This document shows positions 33,270 to 41,539 of a stretch of DNA of 64,000 nucleotides, one piece after another (position 1 is the stretch's first letter; each line of letters starts with the position of its first letter). A model generated the notes under the pieces. That model did no database searches. It saw nothing but the letters and a program-made list of their open reading frames with translations, and was not told where the DNA came from. The stretch covers positions 1 to 64,000 of the forward strand of contig NZ_JAAQPI010000027.1 of the NCBI RefSeq assembly GCF_011683955.1, written 5' to 3'. The stretch is from Pseudomaricurvus alkylphenolicus (GTDB lineage: Bacteria; Pseudomonadota; Gammaproteobacteria; Pseudomonadales; Cellvibrionaceae). Made by a program: the position numbers and the translations under genes.

Positions 33270-33509
33270 ATGAATCCGATGATGATGGCCGGTGCCATGC
33301 AGGGCATAGGTGCAGCGGCGGCCGGAGGGCCGTCTGCCGCGTCTAACACTGTGGGCGATACCGGTAGCGGCCTGAACTTTAACATTGGCGGCAATGGCCA
33401 GGCCGCGCCCAATCAGCGCGGTGTGATGTCCGGCTCTCACATGGGTGTCCCTGTGTGGATGTGGGCCGGTGTCGCTGGCATCGTGCTGCTGGCAGTACTG
33501 CGCAAGTAA
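33270..33509 (+). CDS. Provirus 2 Gly/Ala-rich membrane protein
   Basis: 79 aa. GAAAAGGPSAASNTVGDTGSG, FNIGGN, then membrane helix (MGVPVWMWAGVAGIVLLAVL). Its TAA shares a base with the ATG of the next gene. Confidence 0.6.
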   Translation: MNPMMMAGAMQGIGAAAAGGPSAASNTVGDTGSGLNFNIGGNGQAAPNQRGVMSGSHMGVPVWMWAGVAGIVLLAVLRK

Positions 33510-33874
33510 TGCCATACATTCAGCGCGCCGCTTGGAGCCAGACCGCTGAAAAGGGACTTCAAATTGCCGCCAGGGGTGATATGGATTTTATCCGCTGGGA
33601 GGTTGAGCAGGGCATAGCGGCCCTGTTCGAGTGCAAGGAGGGTGCCGATCGCATGGGCTGGGTTGTGCTTCGCTACGAGCGCGAAGCCGATGAAATGGTC
33701 CTGGTGGCCGGTGAAGGAAAAGGATTTCACCGCTTTGTCCCCATCATCGAGCAGTACTCCCGCAACCTGGGGGCCAAGACAATTCGAACTCACATTGAGC
33801 GGCCAGGGTTAAAGCGATGGTATGAATCCATCGACTGGTCACAGCGTGAAATCGTCATGAGTAAAGCGTTATGA
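33509..33874 (+). CDS. Provirus 2 GNAT-like protein
   Basis: 121 aa from the ATG in TAATG. FIRWEVEQGIAALFE, MGWVVLRYER, MVLVAGEGKGFHRFVPIIEQ and TIRTHIERPGLKRWYES resemble late strands and helices of GNAT acetyltransferases, though the acetyl-CoA loop is not clear. Intact counterpart of the start-less frame at 21633. Confidence 0.55.
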   Translation: MPYIQRAAWSQTAEKGLQIAARGDMDFIRWEVEQGIAALFECKEGADRMGWVVLRYEREADEMVLVAGEGKGFHRFVPIIEQYSRNLGAKTIRTHIERPGLKRWYESIDWSQREIVMSKAL

Positions 33875-33996
33875 GAAAAGCCAATCCCAACAAGCCAGTG
33901 AAACTCCTTCGTCCTTCGCGTCGAGTGAGGCGTCCAGCGGTGCGCGCTTCTGGTTTCGTGCACGTTCGTAAACCGCGCATCGGCAGAGGTGTCTAA
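33871..33996 (+). CDS. Provirus 2 small basic protein
   Basis: 41 aa, same length as 21995-22120, even more arginine-rich (LLRPSRRVRRPAVRASGF, KPRIGRGV). ATGA overlap upstream, TAATG overlap downstream. Confidence 0.65.
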   Translation: MRKANPNKPVKLLRPSRRVRRPAVRASGFVHVRKPRIGRGV

Positions 33997-35144
33997 TGGG
34001 TAGTCGATCCAGGAGCCGCAGCAGCACCAACAGCCAAGTAACGAACAACACTGACAACTCCAACAACTACAACTATGACGATCATAGTTTTTTTGATGGG
34101 AGTGCTAACGATCACTCTCAAACCTGGATGTCGGATTCGCGCTCGAACGCGTACACCAGTAACAACAGTGCCGTTGACGATCACAGCAACCAAAGTGTGA
34201 ACGATCACAGCCGCCACGATAACTCGGTCTACGATTACGATTCTGATTTTAATCTGGACAGCAGCTGGAACGATTCGTCCAGGACATCCTTCGCGGACAA
34301 CTCCTCGAGGAGCACCGATTATCGCTTGGAGGATGATCACAGCATCGACGATCACAGCGTGACCGAAACGCGGATCGACAGCAGTGTCCATGATTCCAGG
34401 AAATACGACTTCCTGGACGGCCGTGCCTACGACAGCAGCGATCACAGCAGCTACAACAGCAGTGTGGACAGCAGCTATCGAGACAACAGCACGGTACAGC
34501 TGTCCGATCATCGTAACTACGCCAGTGACGATGACTATTCCTGGAACGATCAATCGGTCCTGGACACTAGTGTGAAAACCACACTGACCGACAGCCGCAG
34601 CTTTAACGATTCCAGGAGCAACAGCAGCCACGTTGACAGCAGCTATCGCGATTCCAGTTCCGTCTCGTTGGTGGACGATGGTGACTTCGCCTATGAAGAG
34701 AACTTCACCAACAACGTTAACTACCTGGACGGTGGCGCGGTCGATTCGCTCTCTGATGTGGCATACAAGGGCCTGGATTTTGGCGAGAGCCTGACCGGTG
34801 ATGCCATTGGCGGTATGGAGCGCTTGAGCTATGAAGCGATCGCGCGTAACAGCGACCTGGCGCAATACTCGGTCAAGCAAATCGCCGACAGTAGCTACCG
34901 CAATCTGATGGCCAGTGAGGATGCCTTTATGCACGCCTCAAACCTGGTTACCGGTGCGACCGAAACGGCCTTTGGTGAGGCGCTACTGGCGTCTAAGAAT
35001 GCCTTCGGTAACGCCATGATGTTCGCTGACAGCCAGGCGAAAAGCGAGAACCAAACACTTCTGGAAAGTTTCCAGAAGAATTCACTGTATATGGTAGGCC
35101 TTGCCGCCGCCGTAATTGTTGTGCCAATGGTGCTTAAACGATGA
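33996..35144 (+). CDS. Provirus 2 long Ser/Asp/Asn-rich repeat protein with C-terminal membrane helix
   Basis: 382 aa. MGSRSRSRSS start, then about 215 residues of D-x-S-type repeats (DDHSIDDHSV, SSVDSSYRDNS), a helical domain (YLDGGAVDSLSDVAYKGLDF) and a C-terminal membrane helix. Length is within two residues of the provirus 1 protein although repeat residues differ, so overall length seems constrained. Confidence 0.65.
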   Translation: MGSRSRSRSSTNSQVTNNTDNSNNYNYDDHSFFDGSANDHSQTWMSDSRSNAYTSNNSAVDDHSNQSVNDHSRHDNSVYDYDSDFNLDSSWNDSSRTSFADNSSRSTDYRLEDDHSIDDHSVTETRIDSSVHDSRKYDFLDGRAYDSSDHSSYNSSVDSSYRDNSTVQLSDHRNYASDDDYSWNDQSVLDTSVKTTLTDSRSFNDSRSNSSHVDSSYRDSSSVSLVDDGDFAYEENFTNNVNYLDGGAVDSLSDVAYKGLDFGESLTGDAIGGMERLSYEAIARNSDLAQYSVKQIADSSYRNLMASEDAFMHASNLVTGATETAFGEALLASKNAFGNAMMFADSQAKSENQTLLESFQKNSLYMVGLAAAVIVVPMVLKR

Positions 35145-35707
35145 AAACTTTTGTAACGGATTGTCAGGCGGGCATTGCTCAGGATATCGGTGGCGCTAAA
35201 GGATCGTACTTCCGAATTCTCTCCGGCGATGGTGATGTTAAGGTCACTTTCTTCTTTACCAATGGCGACAGCTATCGCACCGGCTGGAAAGTCGGCATCG
35301 GTGCGCCCACCATGCGAGAGTTCAAGCGTATCTTGATTGAAAGCTCGATCACTCAGCGCATGGAGGTGGCCTGGTCAACCGGACCGATTAACGATAACCG
35401 CCTCAACGGTAATCTGGAAATCAACGGCGGTGTGAGCATCAAGGCCAACAAGACGGCCGCTCACGGCGCCGTGAGTGTCGGTACCAGTGCGACTCTGGTG
35501 GTGGCGGAAAATCTGGGGCGTGGCCGCTGCCTGCTTCAGAACCTGGGCGGCAGTGATTGTTATGTGGGGAACTCCTCCGGCGTGACCACCGCCAACGGCA
35601 TTAAGTTGGTGGCCGATGGGACCATGGAAGTGTCGTTTGACGATACGGTCTATGCGATCACCGCCACCGGTACCGCTGATGTGCGCTACCTGGAGGAAAC
35701 CGTGTAA
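35141..35707 (+). CDS. Provirus 2 putative virion protein
   Basis: 188 aa homologue of 23259-23822. The C-terminal part (AENLGRGRCLLQNLGG, TMEVSFDDTVYAIT) is nearly unchanged, the N-terminal part is more diverged. Confidence 0.55.
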   Translation: MKTFVTDCQAGIAQDIGGAKGSYFRILSGDGDVKVTFFFTNGDSYRTGWKVGIGAPTMREFKRILIESSITQRMEVAWSTGPINDNRLNGNLEINGGVSIKANKTAAHGAVSVGTSATLVVAENLGRGRCLLQNLGGSDCYVGNSSGVTTANGIKLVADGTMEVSFDDTVYAITATGTADVRYLEETV

Positions 35708-36546
35708 TGTCAAATCTCTCCAGTCCTAACAATTTTATGGGCGCGTTTCCGATTCTGAAAGGCGCCAGCCTGGGCAGTGCGACACCGGCTTATCTGTCGA
35801 TCTATCCGCAATATATGCCGGGCTGGTCGGGCAATGGCGACTATGTGAAATTGCCGTACAGTGTCGGTGATGACATTGAGTACTACAACAACGCCGAGAC
35901 TTTGCAGTGGGGCGTTGATAAAACCGCGATTAACGCCGCGTGTGATAAGTGGTGCGGGATTACCTTTGATGGCACCGACATTTACGTAGTCGCCGCCAAC
36001 ACCGCCACGTCGCCCGATACTTACTACAGCGCCAAGATCAACAGCGCGGGCGCCGTGACCAACATCGGCAACGCGCAACCATCAAGCGACTGGGGTAATA
36101 CCGGCATGCTGGATTTTGTCGGCTCCAATGGAGCGGGTTTTTTGGATTTGGACGCGAGCGGAAATTTACGCATCGGCAACGCCAACGAGTACGCGATACT
36201 TGATAAGAGCACCGGCGCATTTAATACCCAGCCGACCAGTTTTGGCAGCAACTGTGGCTACGTTACCGCCGACGGGCAATATCGTCTCGGGTATTTCAAT
36301 ACCAACAACATTTTGGCCAGCTTGTGCCGCCTATACGTTCAAATTCCGGGAACCACGCGAAATGCACAGCTTGAAATTCCGCTGGCCACCGGCACACCGT
36401 ATCAGGTCACGACGGAAACCGTGCGCTTTGTGGTCTGGGGCGATTACGTCAGTCAGTCTTACCAGCGACGTTGCCCGGCTTTTTGGGAGCGTGGCGCCTT
36501 TGATACCTGGGTTGAAAAAGTCACTAAGGCAGGAGGGTACCTGTAA
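35707..36546 (+). CDS. Provirus 2 putative spike or receptor-binding protein
   Basis: 279 aa homologue of 23822-24658, sharing FPILKGASLG, YMPGWSGNGDYVKLP, WCGITFDGTDI and YYSAKINSAG. The centre (about 130-225) is clearly diverged, as expected for an exposed region. Confidence 0.5.
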   Translation: MSNLSSPNNFMGAFPILKGASLGSATPAYLSIYPQYMPGWSGNGDYVKLPYSVGDDIEYYNNAETLQWGVDKTAINAACDKWCGITFDGTDIYVVAANTATSPDTYYSAKINSAGAVTNIGNAQPSSDWGNTGMLDFVGSNGAGFLDLDASGNLRIGNANEYAILDKSTGAFNTQPTSFGSNCGYVTADGQYRLGYFNTNNILASLCRLYVQIPGTTRNAQLEIPLATGTPYQVTTETVRFVVWGDYVSQSYQRRCPAFWERGAFDTWVEKVTKAGGYL

Positions 36547-36950
36547 TGCGTTTGGTTCAATTTTCTAATCCTGGACGGATGGTTAACTATCCCGGTGAAG
36601 GGGCGATCGCGTTTGGTAAAACCGTTCGCCAGGGTGACACCATTATCGGTGAATACCTGGGCAACCAGAATTTGACCGAGTACACCGGTCCGTGGCCGAT
36701 TGAAGAGGCGGTGGTTGAAACCCCGAAGTACTCCCGCCTGGGCTTTATGGAAGCGTTGGGCGATGACGTGATTTTGGAGATCATCGCCGCTACCGATCCC
36801 GTTATCAAACTGATCGATCGAAAGTTCCAGGCCGCCAGCGTCATCGAGGGCGATCACGCGCAAACCGTGCGCGCTTTAACGTACCTGGTAGCGTCCGACC
36901 AGGTACCGAGTTTTACCGAAGCCGATAAGGCCAGAGTATGCGGGCTGTAA
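36546..36950 (+). CDS. Provirus 2 conserved structural-region protein, unknown
   Basis: 134 aa homologue of 24658-25059, with LIDRKFQAASVIEGDH and YLVASDQVPSFTEADKARV unchanged or nearly so. Confidence 0.55.
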   Translation: MRLVQFSNPGRMVNYPGEGAIAFGKTVRQGDTIIGEYLGNQNLTEYTGPWPIEEAVVETPKYSRLGFMEALGDDVILEIIAATDPVIKLIDRKFQAASVIEGDHAQTVRALTYLVASDQVPSFTEADKARVCGL

Positions 36951-37408
36951 TTGCGATCGCATTGATAGGAGTTGCATTCATGCTGGTACCAGGTAACGCC
37001 GCGACGCGCGGCATTCGTAATCACAACTGGCTGAACATTCGCTACAACGAAGCCAATGACTGGGACGGGCAGACCGGGCCCGACGCCGAAGGCTTCGCCA
37101 AATTCCAGGGGCCGGAGTGGGGCATACGTGCCGCTGCAAAGCTGCTGGTCAATTACCAGGACTGGTATGGCATCAACACCGTTAAGGAAATAGTCGAGCG
37201 CTGGGCACCGGCTGCGGACGATAACGATACTGTCTCTTACATTCGCCACGTGTCCGATGTGTTGGGCGTGCATCCTATGGAAGCGTTTGACGTGCGTGAG
37301 CGTCTACAGCAGCTCCTGGAAGTGATGGCGCTGCACGAAAGCGGAGCGCTCCCGATTGGAGCCGAGCAAGTCATTTACCAGGGCATCAACATGGCGGGAG
37401 TCGTATGA
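36938..37408 (+). CDS. Provirus 2 muramidase-like virion protein (P5-like)
   Basis: 156 aa. N-terminal hydrophobic segment, RGIRNHNWLNIRYNEANDWD, FQGPEWGIRAAAKLLVNYQ, VKEIVERWAPAADDND. Same family as 25047-25556, 13 residues shorter at the C-terminal side. Entry or lysis peptidoglycan hydrolase by family likeness. Confidence 0.65.
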   Translation: MRAVIAIALIGVAFMLVPGNAATRGIRNHNWLNIRYNEANDWDGQTGPDAEGFAKFQGPEWGIRAAAKLLVNYQDWYGINTVKEIVERWAPAADDNDTVSYIRHVSDVLGVHPMEAFDVRERLQQLLEVMALHESGALPIGAEQVIYQGINMAGVV

Positions 37409-37866
37409 TCAACTTTAATCTCGATTGGAAAACCGTGGCCGCGATCACCGTTGGTGGTGTCGCGGTGTTTTATCTGATCAAGCGCGAAGCGAAAGGCGCG
37501 GTAACGGCCGTGCGCGATGCCGTGGTCGAGAGCGGTGATATCTTGAATCCGGTGAGCCCAAATAACCTGGCAAACCAGGGTGTCAACGCCGTGGTGGACA
37601 TCGTGGACGATGGCATCAACAACGACTCCAACACACTCGGTACCGTGGTGCATGAAGTGGTGGAAAACGTTGACGGTGATGCGATCAATCCAACGTCGAG
37701 CGATAACCTGGCGTATCGAGGTGCGGGCGCGATCACCGAATGGTTCACCGGTGATGATCGCCCGTTCGGTGTGCAGCTCTACGAGTGGTTTAACGATGAG
37801 CCAGACATGGAATCGGCGGTGATGCCAACAGACGGGTCTGCGATCCTGACCAGGAACCATTACTGA
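37405..37866 (+). CDS. Provirus 2 membrane protein with internal repeat
   Basis: 153 aa homologue of 25553-25981: membrane helix, two units (GDILNPVSPNNLANQG and GDAINPTSSDNLAYRG), PFGVQLYEWFNDE, then a longer tail. Confidence 0.55.
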   Translation: MINFNLDWKTVAAITVGGVAVFYLIKREAKGAVTAVRDAVVESGDILNPVSPNNLANQGVNAVVDIVDDGINNDSNTLGTVVHEVVENVDGDAINPTSSDNLAYRGAGAITEWFTGDDRPFGVQLYEWFNDEPDMESAVMPTDGSAILTRNHY

Positions 37867-38186
37867 TGGCGATTACCGACTGGATCAATCCATTCAATCG
37901 CGTGGCCGATATCGTCAGCGAAGTCGTTGAGGACAAGGACGCGCGCAACAAACTTAACCACGAACTCGAAAGCCTAAAACACCAGGTGTATATCGTGGAA
38001 TTAAACACCAAGACGGTGCCCTGGATTGATGCGGTGCACAAGATGGGCCGCCAGCTGATCAGCGTTACCAGTCTGATCACGGGCGTGGTCCTGGTGTACG
38101 TTAATCCTGAAATCGATCCACTGACACTGGGCGCGATCCTGGGGCCAGGAGGCATCTACAACGCAGTCAAAGGGAAAGGAAAGTGA
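37866..38186 (+). CDS. Provirus 2 holin-like protein
   Basis: 106 aa and almost identical to 25981-26301 (VYIVELNTKTVPWIDAVHKM shared). One of the most conserved proteins of the pair. Confidence 0.6.
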   Translation: MAITDWINPFNRVADIVSEVVEDKDARNKLNHELESLKHQVYIVELNTKTVPWIDAVHKMGRQLISVTSLITGVVLVYVNPEIDPLTLGAILGPGGIYNAVKGKGK

Positions 38187-38365
38187 TAGAGCAGCTGGTA
38201 CCGGTAATCATCGCCTCGGCCGTCACAGGTGGCGTCAGTACGTTCGCAACGGTCGTTGCGTTAAAGGTTCACATCAATTACTTGCGCGAAGCGATCGCAC
38301 GTCACGAGGCGGCGATCACCCGCGCACACGCTCGCATTGATTCAATGGAGCGCGTTACCGGTTAA
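38183..38365 (+). CDS. Provirus 2 small membrane/coiled-coil protein, possible spanin
   Basis: 60 aa homologue of 26298-26492 with a different membrane segment but the same YLREAIARHEAAITRAHARI helix. Overlaps the convergent regulator gene by 4 bp. Confidence 0.5.
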   Translation: MIEQLVPVIIASAVTGGVSTFATVVALKVHINYLREAIARHEAAITRAHARIDSMERVTG

Positions 38366-38820
38366 CAGCCATACTGTCTATGCGTTTGCCGCGTCTGTTT
38401 GATCCAGGTGCGGCCTTGCTTTTCCCCGATCTCATTGGCCAGCGATTTGAACCGCCTGGCCGCACCTGGTGATACGTTTTCCAGTTCCTGGATTTGCGTC
38501 TGCACCTTGGCAAAGAAACTCGACCACCAACCCCATTCACTCATCAGCCAGTCAATCTGCTCGATCGTGGCCCAGCTCAGCGGCCTGACGGTGTTGGGAC
38601 TGTGCAGCTGGCCCTTGGCAAAGCGCAAGTGCCGGGGCCAGTCCTCAGGCATGATGCGTCCGTGATACAGGTTCCAGAGGTGATCGACAAAGCCCTGGGG
38701 CGGGCGACTCTCGCCGCTGAGATAGCGCTGCGCCGTGCGCAGTGAAATCCCCAGAATCCGCGCCAAATTGTCCGCGTCGTAAGCCTGCAACACCTCGATC
38801 TTTGAACCAAATAACTCCAT
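38362..38820 (-). CDS. Provirus 2 edge regulator (DUF3653-like HTH protein)
   Basis: 152 aa. Helix-turn-helix LARILGISLRTAQRYLSGES, then HGRIMPEDWPRHLRFAKGQL, a helical part and RQYGC at the end. Same family and position as 26489-26983 but only about a third alike, so it may have a different target. Confidence 0.65.
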   Translation of the reverse strand: MELFGSKIEVLQAYDADNLARILGISLRTAQRYLSGESRPPQGFVDHLWNLYHGRIMPEDWPRHLRFAKGQLHSPNTVRPLSWATIEQIDWLMSEWGWWSSFFAKVQTQIQELENVSPGAARRFKSLANEIGEKQGRTWIKQTRQTHRQYGC

Positions 38821-38849
38821 TTCCTATGACTCCCATGTCGGAAAATATC

Positions 38850-38872
38850 AAAAAACCGGCCTTTTTGGCCGG
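38850..38872 (-). terminator. Minus-strand intrinsic terminator upstream of edge regulator
   Basis: CCGGCC-TTTTT-GGCCGG followed on the minus strand by six T. It would stop leftward transcription coming from beyond the dif site before it enters provirus 2, or act as a leader of the regulator gene. Confidence 0.6.
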
Positions 38873-39051
38873 TGCGGAGTGTCGTTCAAATCATCCAAAA
38901 CCCCTAATTTTGTAGGTTATTCCCAAATATTCTAAAAACGGGTTGAGGGGTGATCGAATCGGGTGAGAAGCGGTCAGATTGGCGCGGTTTTGTGTGTGTT
39001 TTGGTTATGAGGCTGTGTGCGGGGGGTTGACATCTGCATAATGGGTGACCA

Positions 39052-39079
39052 ATTTAACATAACAAGTATTATGCGAAAT
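39052..39079 (-). other. dif-like XerCD site 3 (right edge of provirus 2)
   Basis: Minus strand: XerC arm ATTTCGCATAA, centre TACTTG, XerD arm TTATGTTAAAT. Both arms are canonical; the centre differs from the TGTATA of sites 1 and 2. Confidence 0.85.
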
Positions 39080-39211
39080 TGATCAAGGAGCAAGATTATG
39101 TCAAGTCCTTTGTTTTTGGCGCAAAAATCCTCATATAACCAAACGGTCTAAAACCGGTGCTTGCAAGTTAACCGCTTTGACCGAGTTACAATCTATGAGG
39201 AAAAGGAAAAT

Positions 39212-39709
39212 ATGGAATATTTGATCAACAACGGACTCAAGCTTCATCACATCGTAAAAATTTGCCACGTCTCTGAGCGTACAGCTCGCCGCTGGCTAAG
39301 CCACCACGACAGCGTACCCAAGGCGATGAAGCGACTTCTAGAAATTGAATTCAACGGTCGCGTAATGCCTGACAAGTGGCCAGAACACTACCGCTTTAAT
39401 TCGTTAGGATTACTTGAGGGAGACTCGACGCACGATGCCCTTAGCTGGAAGCAGATAGCTTGGTACTCCTACGCGGTCAGCGGTTGGCATGAGTCATTGC
39501 GACTTGTACCGGAACTGAAGGCATCAATAGACTACCTAACGAACAAAATTCCTAAAGCTGATGTAATCAAACTTGAGGAATACAGAAAACGACTCGATGA
39601 ACTGAAAAAGCAATCCATGATGACCCCTGAAGAAGCCGTTCTATATGCTCGCGGCATCCTTGATGAAGAGCCGCCGAAGAAAGAGATTCACCGACTCCAC
39701 GGCTGCTAA
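39212..39709 (+). CDS. Orphan DUF3653-like HTH regulator
   Basis: 165 aa from the ATG at 39212 (AAGGAAAAT upstream; a TTG at 39161 is less likely). Helix-turn-helix LHHIVKICHVSERTARRWLS, NGRVMPDKWPEHYRFNSLGL, terminal HRLHGC. Third member of the edge-regulator family, but outside the proviruses, in opposite orientation and 130 bp beyond dif site 3. Possibly a remnant of another dif-using element. Confidence 0.7.
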   Translation: MEYLINNGLKLHHIVKICHVSERTARRWLSHHDSVPKAMKRLLEIEFNGRVMPDKWPEHYRFNSLGLLEGDSTHDALSWKQIAWYSYAVSGWHESLRLVPELKASIDYLTNKIPKADVIKLEEYRKRLDELKKQSMMTPEEAVLYARGILDEEPPKKEIHRLHGC

Positions 39710-39717
39710 ACTTTTGA

Positions 39718-39742
39718 GAACGCCCGTCCAAATCGGGCGTTC
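39718..39742 (+). terminator. Hairpin after orphan regulator
   Basis: GAACGCCCG/CGGGCGTTC perfect 9 bp stem, 6 bp after the stop. No T-run follows, so termination is likely but unproven. Confidence 0.55.
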
Positions 39743-40235
39743 ATCGGTCATGGTCAGATCATATATTATCCATATCGTACTAATATTATCCTGCTTTTAA
39801 CTTGACGTAGGAACCAAAATTTTTGAACCCGATTGAACAAGCAGGTCAATCATTACCCGCTCACAGCAACCCCAAGTAAACACCCTAAGGAATAAGCTCT
39901 ACTAGACTCGGACAAAACACCTGATTTCATATCCCCCCTTTTCTAAATCACCAAACCGTCACCACACCGAAAAGCCCGCCAGCCGTGGCCTTTCGCGATA
40001 TTCGCCATTGAATGGATGTTTCAATTCCTTTCCTTATTGTTCACTTTGTGAAGAACCACCCTGCCCTAGACCCCGCACGGCCAGGGGCTTTACACTACCG
40101 CCCCGTTTCCATGACCAAAAAGGTGGGCAAAACCCGCAGGGGTGGGGAGGAGTGCCCGGCTGGCCATAGGGCGTACAATTTGTGATCAATGGCGTTTCGC
40201 AACGCCTGGGAATGTAATTGACAGGGAATAAAGGA
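39743..40235. other. Intergenic stretch without recognised genes
   Basis: About 490 bp, AT-rich at the left and GC-rich near 40080-40160. GGCGTT-TCGC-AACGCC (40191-40206) is a perfect hairpin 30 bp before the next gene. No gene, repeat or clear promoter identified. Confidence 0.5.
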
Positions 40236-41273
40236 ATGTCTGACAGGAAAAACAAGAAACTCAGCGGATCTTATTGGTTCCGCGCAGTAGCCGCCGTAGG
40301 CGTTATTATCTGCCTTATCATGCTTCGCATGATCTACCTTAAGGATTTGTCGCACCGACCAGTGGATTACAGCAGCGAAGGCTGGATGAACCTCTTTAAC
40401 ATGCTTCAACCGGTTATTATGGTGGCAGGTGGCACCATCGTCATACTGGGTATCATCGCCACTTTACATCGATCCAAGCAGGCCGCCCAACAGATTGAAT
40501 TGGCACTCAACTCTAAAGGCGCCGACCTACACCAGAAACATCGAGACTCACTGATTGAACACCTAAAGGAAGTCTACCCCGATGCCCAAAGCCAAATGAC
40601 CGGCAGCTCCTTATCAGTGCGTTTCAATCCATTCAAACTGTATAGCGCCCTCTTCTCCGCTGAGGACCACGCCTTGGACGCAATGAAGGTTGCACAATTC
40701 TACGATGACGAATTACACATCAAACAGTCACTGGGAAAAGTTTACGACATACTCAGCAATCAGAGCGAGCCACTGACACTATCAGAGCAAGAAAAACTGG
40801 AACTGAAAATCGCCTCCAACAACCTTCACCGGATCTCAAAACGCTGGCATGGGTTGATCGAAACTCGTGAACTAAAGACCATGACGCTTGGCGAAGCATG
40901 TCGGTTTTTGGTGGACGCATCACTAATGTTATCGGAAGTACTGTACTTCGAATCAAAAGCCCCCATAGGCACAAGCAACATCTCCGTATCGATTAATAGA
41001 ATTGAGAAGCTAGGTAACCGAGTTTATGGTATTGGCGATTGCTATCTTCTTAATTTCGTTGACGATCTAGAGTCAGGCATCATTTTCTTAGACGAATCAT
41101 CAGAGATCAAATTGTTTATTGAAGAAACAACTGGCAGCGAAATAAAGATCATCACAGACAATCCAATCACACCGTCCGACGACATAAGACGACCGCATGA
41201 AGAAGTAGAAAGATACGATTCAGGAAAAATATTGTTCAAAAAATCAGTTAAAAACACCAAGGAGGAAATATGA
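40236..41273 (+). CDS. Membrane protein of unknown function
   Basis: 345 aa from the ATG at 40236 (AAAGGA upstream; a TTG at 40218 is in frame). Two membrane helices (about 15-35 and 60-80), then a 260-residue cytoplasmic part with mostly helical character, FKLYSALFSAEDHALDAMKV, and a more beta-rich C-terminal section (YLLNFVDDLESGIIFLDE). This two-helix plus large soluble domain design resembles phage or defence-associated membrane proteins, but I recognise no family. Overlaps the next gene by 4 bp. Confidence 0.6.
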   Translation: MSDRKNKKLSGSYWFRAVAAVGVIICLIMLRMIYLKDLSHRPVDYSSEGWMNLFNMLQPVIMVAGGTIVILGIIATLHRSKQAAQQIELALNSKGADLHQKHRDSLIEHLKEVYPDAQSQMTGSSLSVRFNPFKLYSALFSAEDHALDAMKVAQFYDDELHIKQSLGKVYDILSNQSEPLTLSEQEKLELKIASNNLHRISKRWHGLIETRELKTMTLGEACRFLVDASLMLSEVLYFESKAPIGTSNISVSINRIEKLGNRVYGIGDCYLLNFVDDLESGIIFLDESSEIKLFIEETTGSEIKIITDNPITPSDDIRRPHEEVERYDSGKILFKKSVKNTKEEI

Positions 41274-41524
41274 TTTTAGAAGTCTACACAAAAAATTTCG
41301 CCCGCGCGTCGGTGATTGAATTACCTGACAACCCTGTCCCCAGAGTTGGCGAGTCGATTATCTTAGAGCAAGACGCTGGCTACCTTCAGGGAACTACAGA
41401 GCTTCTAATCACTGATGTGTCGTACATTTTAAAAGACGACACGTTAACGCCGCATGTCCAATGTATTGCGAGAAACGGAGCGCATCACCGGCGCGATCTA
41501 CTAGAAGAGAATGGCTGGATATAA
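41270..41524 (+). CDS. Small beta-rich protein, unknown
   Basis: 84 aa, ATGA overlap with the previous gene. Mostly beta strands (ARASVIELPDNPVPRVGESI and LLITDVSYILKDD). Translationally coupled to the membrane protein, so they probably act together. No family recognised. Confidence 0.6.
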   Translation: MILEVYTKNFARASVIELPDNPVPRVGESIILEQDAGYLQGTTELLITDVSYILKDDTLTPHVQCIARNGAHHRRDLLEENGWI

Positions 41525-41539
41525 CTCAAGGAGAATGAC

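Larger units (their letters stand above)
27110..39051 (+). mobile_element. Corticovirus (PM2)-like provirus 2
   Basis: 11.94 kb between dif-like sites 2 and 3, same orientation and gene order as provirus 1. Every late gene has a counterpart, all with intact starts. The repressor, early genes and operator region differ. No integrase gene. Confidence 0.85.

Noticed and set aside
33993-34934. 313-codon minus-strand open frame opposite the Ser/Asp-rich gene
   Set aside because: GAC/AGC repeats on the plus strand produce stop-free Val/Ile-rich antisense frames automatically; provirus 1 has only an 83-codon counterpart.
15749-39079. Filamentous (CTX-like) phages integrated at dif
   Set aside because: dif use, small repressors and a Zot-sized ATPase suggested this, but the PM2 P2-type capsid protein, many virion membrane proteins and muramidase-like gene do not fit filamentous phages.
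15749-39079. Recent duplication of one provirus
   Set aside because: Late proteins differ at a fifth or more of positions and the early modules are unrelated, so two separate integrations are more likely.
39760-39795. AT-rich stretch considered as a fourth dif-like site closing a third element
   Set aside because: No XerD arm match (TTATGTTAAAT or its complement) could be aligned.
40191-40206. Hairpin considered as an integron attC site
   Set aside because: The conserved attC end boxes and an integron integrase are absent.
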